From assembly GCA_025936075.1 (NCBI GenBank), contig JAICUC010000006.1:1-34019 (forward strand): DNA of 34,019 bases. Direction: 5' to 3'. The notes beneath the pieces were generated by a model. It had not been told where the DNA came from. It saw only the letters and a list, made by a program, of their open reading frames with translations, and made no database searches. The translations under genes were made by a program, and so were the position numbers. The stretch is from Nitrospira sp. GTDB lineage: Bacteria > Nitrospirota > Nitrospiria > Nitrospirales > Nitrospiraceae. Shown here one piece after another: positions 16,391 through 23,571 of the stretch (position 1 is its first letter; every line of letters starts with the position of its first letter).

Positions 16391-16918
16391 TTATGGGGAA
16401 CCGGTAATGTCGTCATTGAATCGGGGGGCCAGCGTGCGACTATCGATGAAGATATAGCCACGCTCCGTACCGGCCTGATATGTCAAATTGATTTCAGTTT
16501 CGGACCCACGCCAATTGTATTGCTGGCTGAGTCCTCGTGCCATTTGGCCGGGAATGTGTTCCAGCCGACCGAAGCGGCCTTCCAAGAATCCCAGCACCTG
16601 GCGATGCACGTGGTCTCCTTGATACCGAATGATGACACGCGCGAATTGGTCGTCCACCGAGACATAGAGAACACTAGTCATCTGGGTTCCCGCAAATGAT
16701 GATGGCTCTGTCTTGCGGAGATATTCGGCAATATGCGGATCTGTCTGTATGAGTTCCATGTCCTGTCGAGAAGATAAGGGGGTTCCCCAAGAAATATCGT
16801 GAAATCCTCCTGGGTCATTCGTCATGGGCACAGCCCATACTGAGTCGGCGCTGCTCATGATTGCGAACATCAGGACCAATGGCCAGAGATGGGATGCCGA
16901 TCGGATGGAATTTTTCAT
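16391..16918 (-). CDS. Exported hypothetical protein within the phosphonate region
   Basis: A 175-residue protein read from ATG 16918 (MKNSIRSASHLWPLVLMF...). A basic start, a hydrophobic core and a likely cleavage site after SVWA indicate a Sec signal peptide, so the protein should be periplasmic. The mature part begins GGFHDISWGTPLSS, a phrase type I know from small periplasmic proteins of unknown role in Nitrospira and delta-proteobacteria. A longer frame up to 16966 exists but would hide the signal peptide. It lies between the mutase gene and the decarboxylase operon. A link to the phosphonate product is only a matter of position. Confidence 0.65.
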   Translation of the reverse strand: MKNSIRSASHLWPLVLMFAIMSSADSVWAVPMTNDPGGFHDISWGTPLSSRQDMELIQTDPHIAEYLRKTEPSSFAGTQMTSVLYVSVDDQFARVIIRYQGDHVHRQVLGFLEGRFGRLEHIPGQMARGLSQQYNWRGSETEINLTYQAGTERGYIFIDSRTLAPRFNDDITGSP

Positions 16919-16998
16919 CTCTGTATGCGGAATAAGGCGACAGCCGTATTGGATCCACGCTAACATGCGAGGGGAGTCAACTCAACCGCGGATCTTTC

Positions 16999-17028
16999 TT
17001 GAGAACCCTGCAGGGCGTATCTTATAAT
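16999..17028 (+). promoter_or_regulatory. Sigma70-type promoter of the phosphonate operon
   Basis: TTGAGA (16999-17004) and a perfect TATAAT (17023-17028) are separated by 18 bases. Transcription would begin near 17035, leaving a leader of about 41 bases with AAGGGAA before the ATG at 17076. It should drive the decarboxylase subunit genes and perhaps everything to 22580. Confidence 0.7.
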
Positions 17029-17075
17029 GCGCCGGCTTTCTGTGGACGTCTATCAATATTCCAAGGGAATTCTCA

Positions 17076-17573
17076 ATGATTGAAAGCGACGTGTTCGTGC
17101 AAGCCATGCAGGATATGGGGGTCAATTTCTTCACCGGCGTGCCGGATTCGATCCTGGGCGGTATCATTGCAGAACTCATGAACCGTCGACTCTACACCCC
17201 TGCGGTTCGAGAGGATGAAGCGGTGGGCATGGCTGCGGGCGCGTATATGGCGGGAAAAACACCCGCCGTATTAATGCAGAATTCGGGACTCGGCACCTCA
17301 CTCAATACGCTTATTTCTCTGAATGTGATTTATAAGCAACCTTGCATATTGATTGTTTCATGGCGGGGGCAAGGAGGAAAAGATGCTCCCGAACATTTGG
17401 TGATGGGAGAAGTGATGCCGCAATTGCTCGATACCGTCAAAATTCCGCATCGTACCTTGACTGAAAAAACAGCCATTGAAGATTTTAGATGGGTGGCTCA
17501 GACATTCATGCAGCAACAGATTCCGGTCGCGTTGCTCATCACCAAGGGCGTGGTGAAAGGGTTGCATCCGTGA
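17076..17573 (+). CDS. Phosphonopyruvate decarboxylase, alpha (PYR-domain) subunit
   Basis: A 165-residue protein equal to the N-terminal half of thiamine-diphosphate decarboxylases. It carries FFTGVPDSIL at 19-27, the catalytic Glu (E48 in VREDEAVGMAAGA), MQNSGLGTSLN and SWRGQGGKDAPEHLVMG, all typical of phosphonopyruvate and sulfopyruvate decarboxylases. With the beta subunit it would turn phosphonopyruvate into phosphonoacetaldehyde, the step that pulls the mutase reaction forward. Most phosphonopyruvate decarboxylases are a single chain; the split form is like ComD/ComE of coenzyme M synthesis. The neighbouring AEP genes favour the phosphonate substrate. Its stop overlaps the next start (GTGA). 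Confidence 0.85.
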   Translation: MIESDVFVQAMQDMGVNFFTGVPDSILGGIIAELMNRRLYTPAVREDEAVGMAAGAYMAGKTPAVLMQNSGLGTSLNTLISLNVIYKQPCILIVSWRGQGGKDAPEHLVMGEVMPQLLDTVKIPHRTLTEKTAIEDFRWVAQTFMQQQIPVALLITKGVVKGLHP

Positions 17574-18148
17574 GACCCGAACAAGGCACATTGATCAGCC
17601 GAGCGCAGGCCATGGCGGCTTTGTTGGAGTTGCTGACCGATCAACCCGTCATTATCTGCAACGGGTTCCCCTCGCGCGAGGCTCACAAGATCGCGGATCG
17701 GTCCACCCATTTCTACATGATCGGCTCTATGGGGAATGCCCCGGCAATCGCGCTCGGTGTCGCCCTCGCAAAACCCAATAAACAGGTGATCACCTTCGAT
17801 GGCGATGGAAATGTGTTAATGGGAATGGGTACTGTCGCGACGGTCGGTGCGTTAAAACCGAAAAACTTTATCCACGTCGTTTTCGACAACGAAGTGTACG
17901 GGACGACCGGAAACCAGCCCACGATCTCCAACGTGGTGCCGCTGGAGAAAGTGGCGAAGTCGGCGGGCTACGTGAATGTGGAACGGGTCCTTGATCGCGA
18001 CGATCTCGTCTACGAGTTCAAAGATATGCTGAAGAAGGATGGACCCAGCATGTTGCTCATCAAGGTGAACGAATTTGTGGAAGATGCAGGCCGTGTCTTA
18101 CACGATCCGCCGGATATCACCCGCCGATTCATGAAGGCAATTGACTGA
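17570..18148 (+). CDS. Phosphonopyruvate decarboxylase, beta (PP-domain) subunit
   Basis: A 192-residue protein equal to the C-terminal half of the same enzyme family. It holds the thiamine-diphosphate/magnesium motif GDGN at 78-81 with the matching Asn N107 (FDNEVYGTTGNQPT) and the phrase FYMIGSMGNAPAIALGVALAKP. The start GTG 17570 overlaps the alpha stop by four bases, so translation of the two subunits is coupled and a 1:1 complex is likely. A longer frame from 17489 lies inside the alpha gene and is not the start. Sulfopyruvate decarboxylase is the alternative assignment, weakened by the absence of other coenzyme M genes. Confidence 0.85.
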   Translation: MRPEQGTLISRAQAMAALLELLTDQPVIICNGFPSREAHKIADRSTHFYMIGSMGNAPAIALGVALAKPNKQVITFDGDGNVLMGMGTVATVGALKPKNFIHVVFDNEVYGTTGNQPTISNVVPLEKVAKSAGYVNVERVLDRDDLVYEFKDMLKKDGPSMLLIKVNEFVEDAGRVLHDPPDITRRFMKAID

Positions 18149-18250
18149 CGTTACTCGTGAAACGTTATGCGTGAATCGCTATTCTATAGACGAAAGAGAA
18201 TCCGGATTTCACGATTAACGATTTACGGTTAACGAATAACGGAGAGAAGA

Positions 18251-19333
18251 GTGGTTCTCCTGAACCCAGGACCAGTCAACGTTTCCGAACGGGTGCGGCA
18301 GGCGCTGCTGAAACCCGATATCTGTCATCGAGAAGATGAATTTTACGAGCTGCTCCACCGTATCCAAGTCAAACTGCTCAAGGCCTTTGTCCCTGGGGCA
18401 GAATCGGAATACGTCGCCGTCGTGATGACCGGGTCAGGGACGGCTGTCGTCGAAGCTGCCTTGATGTCGTCGCTTCCTCACGGCCGCCGTATGCTCATCC
18501 TCAACAACGGCGTCTACGGTGAACGGATGTCTCACATCGTGGGGCTCCATCGCCTGGGGGTGAACGAGTTGAAATATGAATGGACGGTTCGGCCTGATCC
18601 GGAAAGATTGCTTCTTGCCTTGCGACAGCATCAGGAGGTGCATGCCGTCGGTATGGTACATCACGAGACCACCACCGGACTCCTCAATCCGGTCCACGAG
18701 ATCGCTGAGATCGTCGATAATCAGAATAGGGTGTTTGTGCTCGATGCCGTCAGCGCTCTGGCGGGCGAGACGATCGACATTGCGCGGTCACACATTTATA
18801 TGGTGATGGGGACGGCAGGAAAGTGTATTCAAGGGTTCCCAGGCGTCTCATTCGTTCTGGTGCGGAAGGGGTTCGTCGAAAAAATGCGTTCGTACCCGAA
18901 GCGCTCGTGGTATCTCCATCTGACCCATTACATCGACAACGAGGGGCGAGGCACGATCCCCTTCACGCCCGCCGTCCAGATCTACTATGCCTTCGACGAA
19001 GCACTCAACGAGCTACTCGAAGAAGGCGTGGCCAATCGCATCCAACGGTACAAGAAGATGGCGGCCTTCATCCGTGAGCGAATGGCCAAACTCGGGGTGA
19101 AGGCGCTCCTCCCGGCGGAGCGGCAATCGAATACCATCACGGCCTATCATCTGCCGGATGGTGTGTCCTATCACACGTTACATGACCGTCTGAGACAGCA
19201 GGGCTATGTCATTTATGCCGGTCAAGGCAACTTGGAAAACAAGATTTTCCGCGTGGCCAATATGGGGGCCTTGTCCGAGACGGAATTCGGCGGGTTTCTC
19301 GACGCCTTTGAGCACCTGTGCAAGTCGGCATGA
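18251..19333 (+). CDS. 2-Aminoethylphosphonate transaminase-like PLP enzyme
   Basis: A 360-residue fold-type I aminotransferase of the PhnW/AEP-transaminase type. Landmarks are LLNPGPVNVS at 3-12, GSGT at 61-64, HHETTTG at 137-143, the PLP-pairing Asp D165 in LDAVSA and the Schiff-base Lys K191 in MGTAGKCIQGFPG. It would convert phosphonoacetaldehyde to AEP with an amino donor, the reverse of the degradative PhnW direction. GTG 18251 follows GGAGAGAAGA directly. It sits 102 bases after the decarboxylase and overlaps the cytidylyltransferase by ATGA; in other bacteria these two activities are fused. No phosphonate-degrading hydrolase is nearby, which favours synthesis. Confidence 0.85.
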   Translation: MVLLNPGPVNVSERVRQALLKPDICHREDEFYELLHRIQVKLLKAFVPGAESEYVAVVMTGSGTAVVEAALMSSLPHGRRMLILNNGVYGERMSHIVGLHRLGVNELKYEWTVRPDPERLLLALRQHQEVHAVGMVHHETTTGLLNPVHEIAEIVDNQNRVFVLDAVSALAGETIDIARSHIYMVMGTAGKCIQGFPGVSFVLVRKGFVEKMRSYPKRSWYLHLTHYIDNEGRGTIPFTPAVQIYYAFDEALNELLEEGVANRIQRYKKMAAFIRERMAKLGVKALLPAERQSNTITAYHLPDGVSYHTLHDRLRQQGYVIYAGQGNLENKIFRVANMGALSETEFGGFLDAFEHLCKSA

Positions 19334-20049
19334 AGGCGGTTATTCTTGCAGCGGGAGTGGGAAAACGTCTGTGGGAAGTGACCCAGCATCATCCGAAATG
19401 CCTCATCGAGATCGGCGGACGGTCGCTCTTGCGTCGTTCCTTGGAGTCGCTGGTTTCTGTCGGGATTCGCCGGGCCGAGATCGTCGTCGGGTACAAGCAG
19501 GAACTGATTCGTACGGCGGTCGCCCAGGATGCATGCGGCGTCAACGTCACGTTTCTGGTCAACGAGCAGTTTCACAGAGGCAGTATTTCCTCGCTTTGGA
19601 TCGCACGAACCGCGTTCGATGATGATACCATCGTGATGGATGCCGATGTGCTGTTCCATCCGGAAATCCTACGGCGTCTGGTGTCGTCACCCTCTGAGAA
19701 TGCGCTATTGATGGATGAGACGGTGAAGCAGACCGGAGAAGAATGCATGGTGGTTGTCGCGGGAAGCCGAGTTGTCGCACTGACAAAGAACATGCCGGAA
19801 CAGTACGACTTCGCCGGTGAAGGGGTTGGATTCCTTCGCGTTCGGCATGCCGACACGCCTCATGTCGTGTCATCGCTGCGCGGCTACATCGACAGAGGTT
19901 CATGGGATATGGAGTATGAGGACGCGCTGCTGCAGTATTTTCAGGATGTGCGGGTCGGGTATGAGCGAATCGGCGGTCTGCCCTGGACCGAGATCGATTT
20001 CATCGAAGACATAAGAAAAGCCGAGTTGGAAGTTTCGCCAAGGTTATGA
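19330..20049 (+). CDS. Cytidylyltransferase for AEP (PntC/LicC-like)
   Basis: A 239-residue nucleotidyltransferase with an intact signature LAAGVGKRL at 6-14, PKCLIEI (Lys23), NEQFHRGSISSLW at 79-91 and the metal-binding MDAD at 103-106. This is the pattern of phosphocholine and AEP cytidylyltransferases. By context it would make CMP-AEP from CTP and AEP, activating the head group for transfer. ATG 19330 overlaps the transaminase stop (ATGA); a GTG 12 bases earlier is less likely. Other small phosphoamines could be the true substrate, but the neighbouring genes point to AEP. Confidence 0.82.
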   Translation: MKAVILAAGVGKRLWEVTQHHPKCLIEIGGRSLLRRSLESLVSVGIRRAEIVVGYKQELIRTAVAQDACGVNVTFLVNEQFHRGSISSLWIARTAFDDDTIVMDADVLFHPEILRRLVSSPSENALLMDETVKQTGEECMVVVAGSRVVALTKNMPEQYDFAGEGVGFLRVRHADTPHVVSSLRGYIDRGSWDMEYEDALLQYFQDVRVGYERIGGLPWTEIDFIEDIRKAELEVSPRL

Positions 20050-20107
20050 GAAAGTCTTTCCCATGGATTAGGATATCCAATGGAGCGGACCCTGCATAAG
20101 GGAAGCC

Positions 20108-21544
20108 ATGAGTAAGAGCACCCTTCAACGAAGAGCCGAAATCCAAGGATTGGCGACGGCGATTTTGCTGCCGTCTGTCGGGATATTCGGCGGTCCGATC
20201 GGGTCGCAGGCCGACGACGTGGGACCTCTGACGAGCGTCGTGGGGATCGGACTCTTCCAACGGGCCGTGCTCACCTTGCAACGGGCGGGGATTCGTCAAT
20301 TAATCGTCCTTTCCGGTTCCGAGGAGGAGCAGTTGAAACAGGCGCTAGGCAAAGGGCCGCGCGTCACGATTCCCGTCCGATGGATGCCAATCCGTGAGTT
20401 TCCTCTCGATGATCCTCGGACATGGGAAGCCTTGGCGGCGGAAGTGCATGGCTTTGCGCTGGTCGCGGGCATCAATGGCGTGTTCTCTCGAGGACTAATC
20501 GAACGGTTACGGCGTAATGTACAGGACGGTCAGGCCATCGTGGTCTCTCAAGCTCCACAGAGGCAGGTCGATCAGTTCACGGTGCTGGGTGTGCGATCGA
20601 AAGTTCCGTCCGGTCGCCCGGCGCTTTTTGCCCCTCCTCGTTTCGACGATCCGGCTCTGCGTGTCGCTGAGCTGGTGGTCGTGCCGGCAAGCCTGATGAG
20701 CACCGCCAATCAAGCGGCGAGTGAAAAGGGAAGCCCTCCGATCCGACAGTGGCTTGAGCGGGCTGAGGCGGATGGTCGAGTGCGCCTCGTCTCGGCTGAA
20801 GAGAGGCGGGGGGCTTGGTATCAACCCGTCCGAAACGTGTCCGACGTCCAAACAGCCGAAAAGAAATTGTTCAATTCGCTCAAGGGAGAATTTGAAGGGT
20901 TCATCGATCGCTATTTCAATCGCAAGGTCTCCCGCTGGTTCACGCGCCTCTTTCTCGCCATGGGGCTGTCGCCCAATTCCATCACTGTCCTTGCCGGATT
21001 TATCGGTTTGGTTGCTGCGGCAGGGTTTGGGATGGGCACGTACAGCGCGGGTATCATGGCAGCCCTCTTGTTTCAATTGGCGGCCGTCATTGATTGCTGC
21101 GACGGCGAAGTCGCGCGATTGACCTTTACCGAGTCCCCTTTTGGTGCCTGGCTTGATATTGTTTTGGACAACATTGTGCATATGGCGATTTTTGCCGGCA
21201 TCGCCGTGGGGCTCTACACGACTCACATGGGACAAGCGACCGCTTGGGTACCTCTCGCGTTAGGTGCCGCTGCTGTGTTCGGCAACGGCCTTTCATTCTT
21301 ACTTGTCGAAAAGGCTCAAAAGATTAAAACGGTGAGTGGCTGGAGAACCCCTACCCATGCGGCCTGGGCGGACGTCATGTTGAAAAATGTCGCCAGCCGT
21401 GATTTCTCAGCAGCCTTACTGGGGTTTGCGCTGTTCGATCAACTCTATTGGTTTCTACTCTTTGCGGCAGCCGGTTCCTTGCTGTTTGCCGGTGCCATGA
21501 TTTGGGTCATCCGCCCATCTGCAGTGTCATCTCCTCTGCCATAA
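20108..21544 (+). CDS. CDP-alcohol phosphatidyltransferase with degenerate nucleotidyltransferase domain
   Basis: A 478-residue membrane enzyme. The C-terminal half (about 265-475) holds the full CDP-alcohol phosphatidyltransferase signature: D329-C-C-D332-G-E-V-A-R337, eight residues, G346-A-W-L-D350-I-V-L-D354. About six helices surround it. The N-terminal 1-240 looks like a nucleotidyltransferase fold (LIVLSG, VAGINGVFS), but the glycine-rich loop is replaced by LPSVGIFGGP and the PK motif is missing, so it is probably inactive. The layout resembles the fused cytidylyltransferase/di-myo-inositol-phosphate synthases. Here it would transfer phosphonoethylamine from CMP-AEP to an alcohol such as diacylglycerol. 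The acceptor is inferred. Confidence 0.83.
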   Translation: MSKSTLQRRAEIQGLATAILLPSVGIFGGPIGSQADDVGPLTSVVGIGLFQRAVLTLQRAGIRQLIVLSGSEEEQLKQALGKGPRVTIPVRWMPIREFPLDDPRTWEALAAEVHGFALVAGINGVFSRGLIERLRRNVQDGQAIVVSQAPQRQVDQFTVLGVRSKVPSGRPALFAPPRFDDPALRVAELVVVPASLMSTANQAASEKGSPPIRQWLERAEADGRVRLVSAEERRGAWYQPVRNVSDVQTAEKKLFNSLKGEFEGFIDRYFNRKVSRWFTRLFLAMGLSPNSITVLAGFIGLVAAAGFGMGTYSAGIMAALLFQLAAVIDCCDGEVARLTFTESPFGAWLDIVLDNIVHMAIFAGIAVGLYTTHMGQATAWVPLALGAAAVFGNGLSFLLVEKAQKIKTVSGWRTPTHAAWADVMLKNVASRDFSAALLGFALFDQLYWFLLFAAAGSLLFAGAMIWVIRPSAVSSPLP

Positions 21545-21569
21545 ATGTCGAGCTTATCATCCGACTAAC

Positions 21570-22580
21570 GTGTTGCGTTATATCCTTCTAGCCCTTGGCC
21601 TCATCGTTCTGAGCCTTCTTGTCTGGCATATCGGTCCGACCAATATCTATGAGGCCGTTACCAGACTCGGTCCGATAGCTTTGTTGGCCATTCTGATCCC
21701 ATCGGTCCTCATGTATTCCGTTGAAGCCTATGGGTGGAAAGTAGTGTTGGGGCGAGCGGCACAAGGAGTTCCGTTTTGGCGACTGCTGACGATTCGGAGC
21801 GCCGGCGAAGTGGTGAATATGACTACACCGACGGCCTACCTGGGGGGCGAACCACTCAAGGTCTATCTGCTCAAACGGTACGATGTTCCCATGGCGGAGG
21901 GGGCCGCGTCAGTCGTGATTGCGAAGACGACCATGACGATCGCCGAAGTGTTCTATATCCTCACGGGAATCGCTATTGCCTTTTGGATTCTGGGTGTCGG
22001 TAGTTCAGCGGGGAAGACGATTACGGCAGCGCTGTTGAGTGTTGGACTCCTGGTGTGTTCAATTGCGGGATTTGTCTTCATTCAGCAGCGTGGGCTCTTT
22101 GCATCGATTCTGTCATTGGTCAAGAAATTGGGCTTGCGAATCCGGTCTCTGGAAGCGCAGGAAGAGCACCTGCGCTCGATCGACCAGACGATTCGGAATT
22201 TCTATCGTAACCATCAAAAGGCCTTTTATGCGTCGATGGGGGTGTACTTTTTGGGCTGGATGGCCGAATCGATGGAAGTCTTCGGGATTATCTATTTGCT
22301 CGGTGGTTCGGTGAGTCCATTATCCGCCCTCTCTATAGGGGCGCTTGCGGTGTTTATCAAGGGCGGCTCCTTCTTCATCCCCGGCAGTCTGGGTGCCCAA
22401 GATGCCGGCAATCTCCTGTTGCTCCAAACTTTCGGCTATAGTGACGTGACGGGGATCACCTTCGCCCTGTTGCGACGGTTCCGAGAGCTGGTGTGGATCG
22501 GTATCGGGCTGTTGTGCTTGGCAACGGTGGGGAAAGGCAGGATACCTCAGGATCAAGATGTGAAAGTCATTCCTGAGTGA
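21570..22580 (+). CDS. Flippase-like integral membrane protein (UPF0104/LPG-synthase TM family)
   Basis: A 336-residue protein with about eight membrane helices. The family phrases are seen: TIRSAGEVVNMTTPTAYLGGEPLKVYLLKR and GGSFFIPGSLGAQDAGNLLLL. The fold is that of the membrane half of lysylphosphatidylglycerol synthase, whose members move modified lipids across the membrane. It starts 25 bases after the CDP-alcohol transferase gene, so moving the finished AEP lipid to the outer leaflet is a plausible job but only an inference. GTG 21570 is used; TTG 21573 is possible. The last 14 bases overlap a convergent PilZ gene. Confidence 0.82.
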   Translation: MLRYILLALGLIVLSLLVWHIGPTNIYEAVTRLGPIALLAILIPSVLMYSVEAYGWKVVLGRAAQGVPFWRLLTIRSAGEVVNMTTPTAYLGGEPLKVYLLKRYDVPMAEGAASVVIAKTTMTIAEVFYILTGIAIAFWILGVGSSAGKTITAALLSVGLLVCSIAGFVFIQQRGLFASILSLVKKLGLRIRSLEAQEEHLRSIDQTIRNFYRNHQKAFYASMGVYFLGWMAESMEVFGIIYLLGGSVSPLSALSIGALAVFIKGGSFFIPGSLGAQDAGNLLLLQTFGYSDVTGITFALLRRFRELVWIGIGLLCLATVGKGRIPQDQDVKVIPE

Positions 22581-22923
22581 TCGTCCGGAGCCGTTCGATC
22601 ATCCGATCCCACACAAATCCGTGAAGCCGAAAATCCGCCGCCCGCTCCACCTTGTGAAACTGAAGGCCCATTCGATTCCCTTGGACCCATCGGACCTCCG
22701 CCTCTTCAACCGGGAGTGACTGTGCCTGATCCGGGAGGATCAGCCGTACGCGGAGGGTGGTCCGCTGGGGTGCGGCACCGGCACACTCGATCGCGCAGCC
22801 GAACACTGTGAGGTTCATCACCTTCCCTTCCGCGATCGTCTCCATATCGGAAAACATTACGGGGTATTGCACGGCAAGTGGGACTCGATAGTGATGCCGA
22901 AAATAGGGAGGTGTGGATTCCAC
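22567..22923 (-). CDS. PilZ-domain protein
   Basis: A 118-residue single-domain PilZ protein. R9-H-H-Y-R13 gives the RxxxR motif, and N37-L-T-V-F-G42 gives the second motif with Thr in place of Ser. The barrel runs through LRVRLILPDQ and EAEVRWVQGNRMGLQF, followed by a C-terminal helix. It should bind c-di-GMP, though the Thr could weaken binding. The gene converges on the flippase-like gene and overlaps its end by 14 bases. A second PilZ gene lies just upstream on the same strand, so both may share regulation. Confidence 0.87.
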   Translation of the reverse strand: MESTPPYFRHHYRVPLAVQYPVMFSDMETIAEGKVMNLTVFGCAIECAGAAPQRTTLRVRLILPDQAQSLPVEEAEVRWVQGNRMGLQFHKVERAADFRLHGFVWDRMIERLRTITQE

Positions 22924-23029
22924 GGTGGCCCAGGGTAGGAGGTCTGGCGTGGCGGAATGAACCCCCCATTGGCGGGGACGAAGCGTAATCCTCGGAATTG
23001 TCTTGGATCATTGTACGATGCGGATCGTA

Positions 23030-23428
23030 TCAGGCGGAGTAGTGTTTATTGAGGTGTTCTCGCTGGAACTGCATAATGTGCCTGATCAGCAGCTCTCGAT
23101 CCTGATTGGCCATCCTGACGAAGCGGCCATGGAGGCGATACGTGTTGTGTGGGTAGGGGATAGGGTCAACACGCAACACTTCGAGGTAGGACTTAAAGAG
23201 CACCTCGCCAGGAAGGAGCAGGGCGCAAGAGAGAGTCTCGTTGACCGCGAAGACTTGGTTGAGTGTGATGCCGATGCCGCCACCGCTGATATTGACGGAC
23301 CGCTGGATGAGCGTTGCTTCCGCCGTGTCGCTTTCAGGCTGAAGACAGATGGGCAAGGTGACGGTGATGCGATAATACTCGCGGCGATCTTTCGGAGACG
23401 GCTGTGGAGCCGTGGTATCCGATGGCAT
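23030..23428 (-). CDS. PilZ-domain protein
   Basis: A 132-residue protein with a PilZ domain over most of its length. R16-E-Y-Y-R20 is the RxxxR motif and N46-I-S-G-G-G51 the D/NxSxxG motif. The C-terminal helix (DRELLIRHIMQFQREHLNKHY) is the usual cap seen in YcgR-type domains, but the N-terminal YcgR domain is absent. It should bind c-di-GMP and act on an unknown partner. A TATACT element with extended TG lies just upstream. Its stop is 106 bases before the next PilZ gene on the same strand. Confidence 0.88.
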   Translation of the reverse strand: MPSDTTAPQPSPKDRREYYRITVTLPICLQPESDTAEATLIQRSVNISGGGIGITLNQVFAVNETLSCALLLPGEVLFKSYLEVLRVDPIPYPHNTYRLHGRFVRMANQDRELLIRHIMQFQREHLNKHYSA

Positions 23429-23438
23429 GGTGGAGAGG

Positions 23439-23447
23439 AGTATATCA
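23439..23447 (-). promoter_or_regulatory. Extended -10 element before the PilZ gene
   Basis: On the minus strand TGATATACT forms an extended -10 element (TATACT at 23439-23444). The predicted start of transcription is only a few bases before the ATG at 23428, with no ribosome site between. No good -35 is seen. Low certainty. Confidence 0.3.
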
Positions 23448-23571
23448 AAAGACGGACGTCACTCGCGCCGTCGGTCGGGTCGTTTTATCGAGCACGATAA
23501 TTTAGTCGCCATCCAAATGGTGCCTCCAATTCACATTTCACAACCTGATTCGAGAGCTCCGGGCTTCCTAC

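Noticed and set aside
20063-20085. Imperfect hairpin CCATGGAT/ATCCAATGG between the cytidylyltransferase and CDP-alcohol transferase genes
   Set aside because: Weak pairing and no T-run; not convincing as a terminator within an operon.
20507-21235. A 242-codon frame on the minus strand opposite the CDP-alcohol transferase gene
   Set aside because: It is antisense to a frame with a full enzymatic signature and shows no motif of its own.
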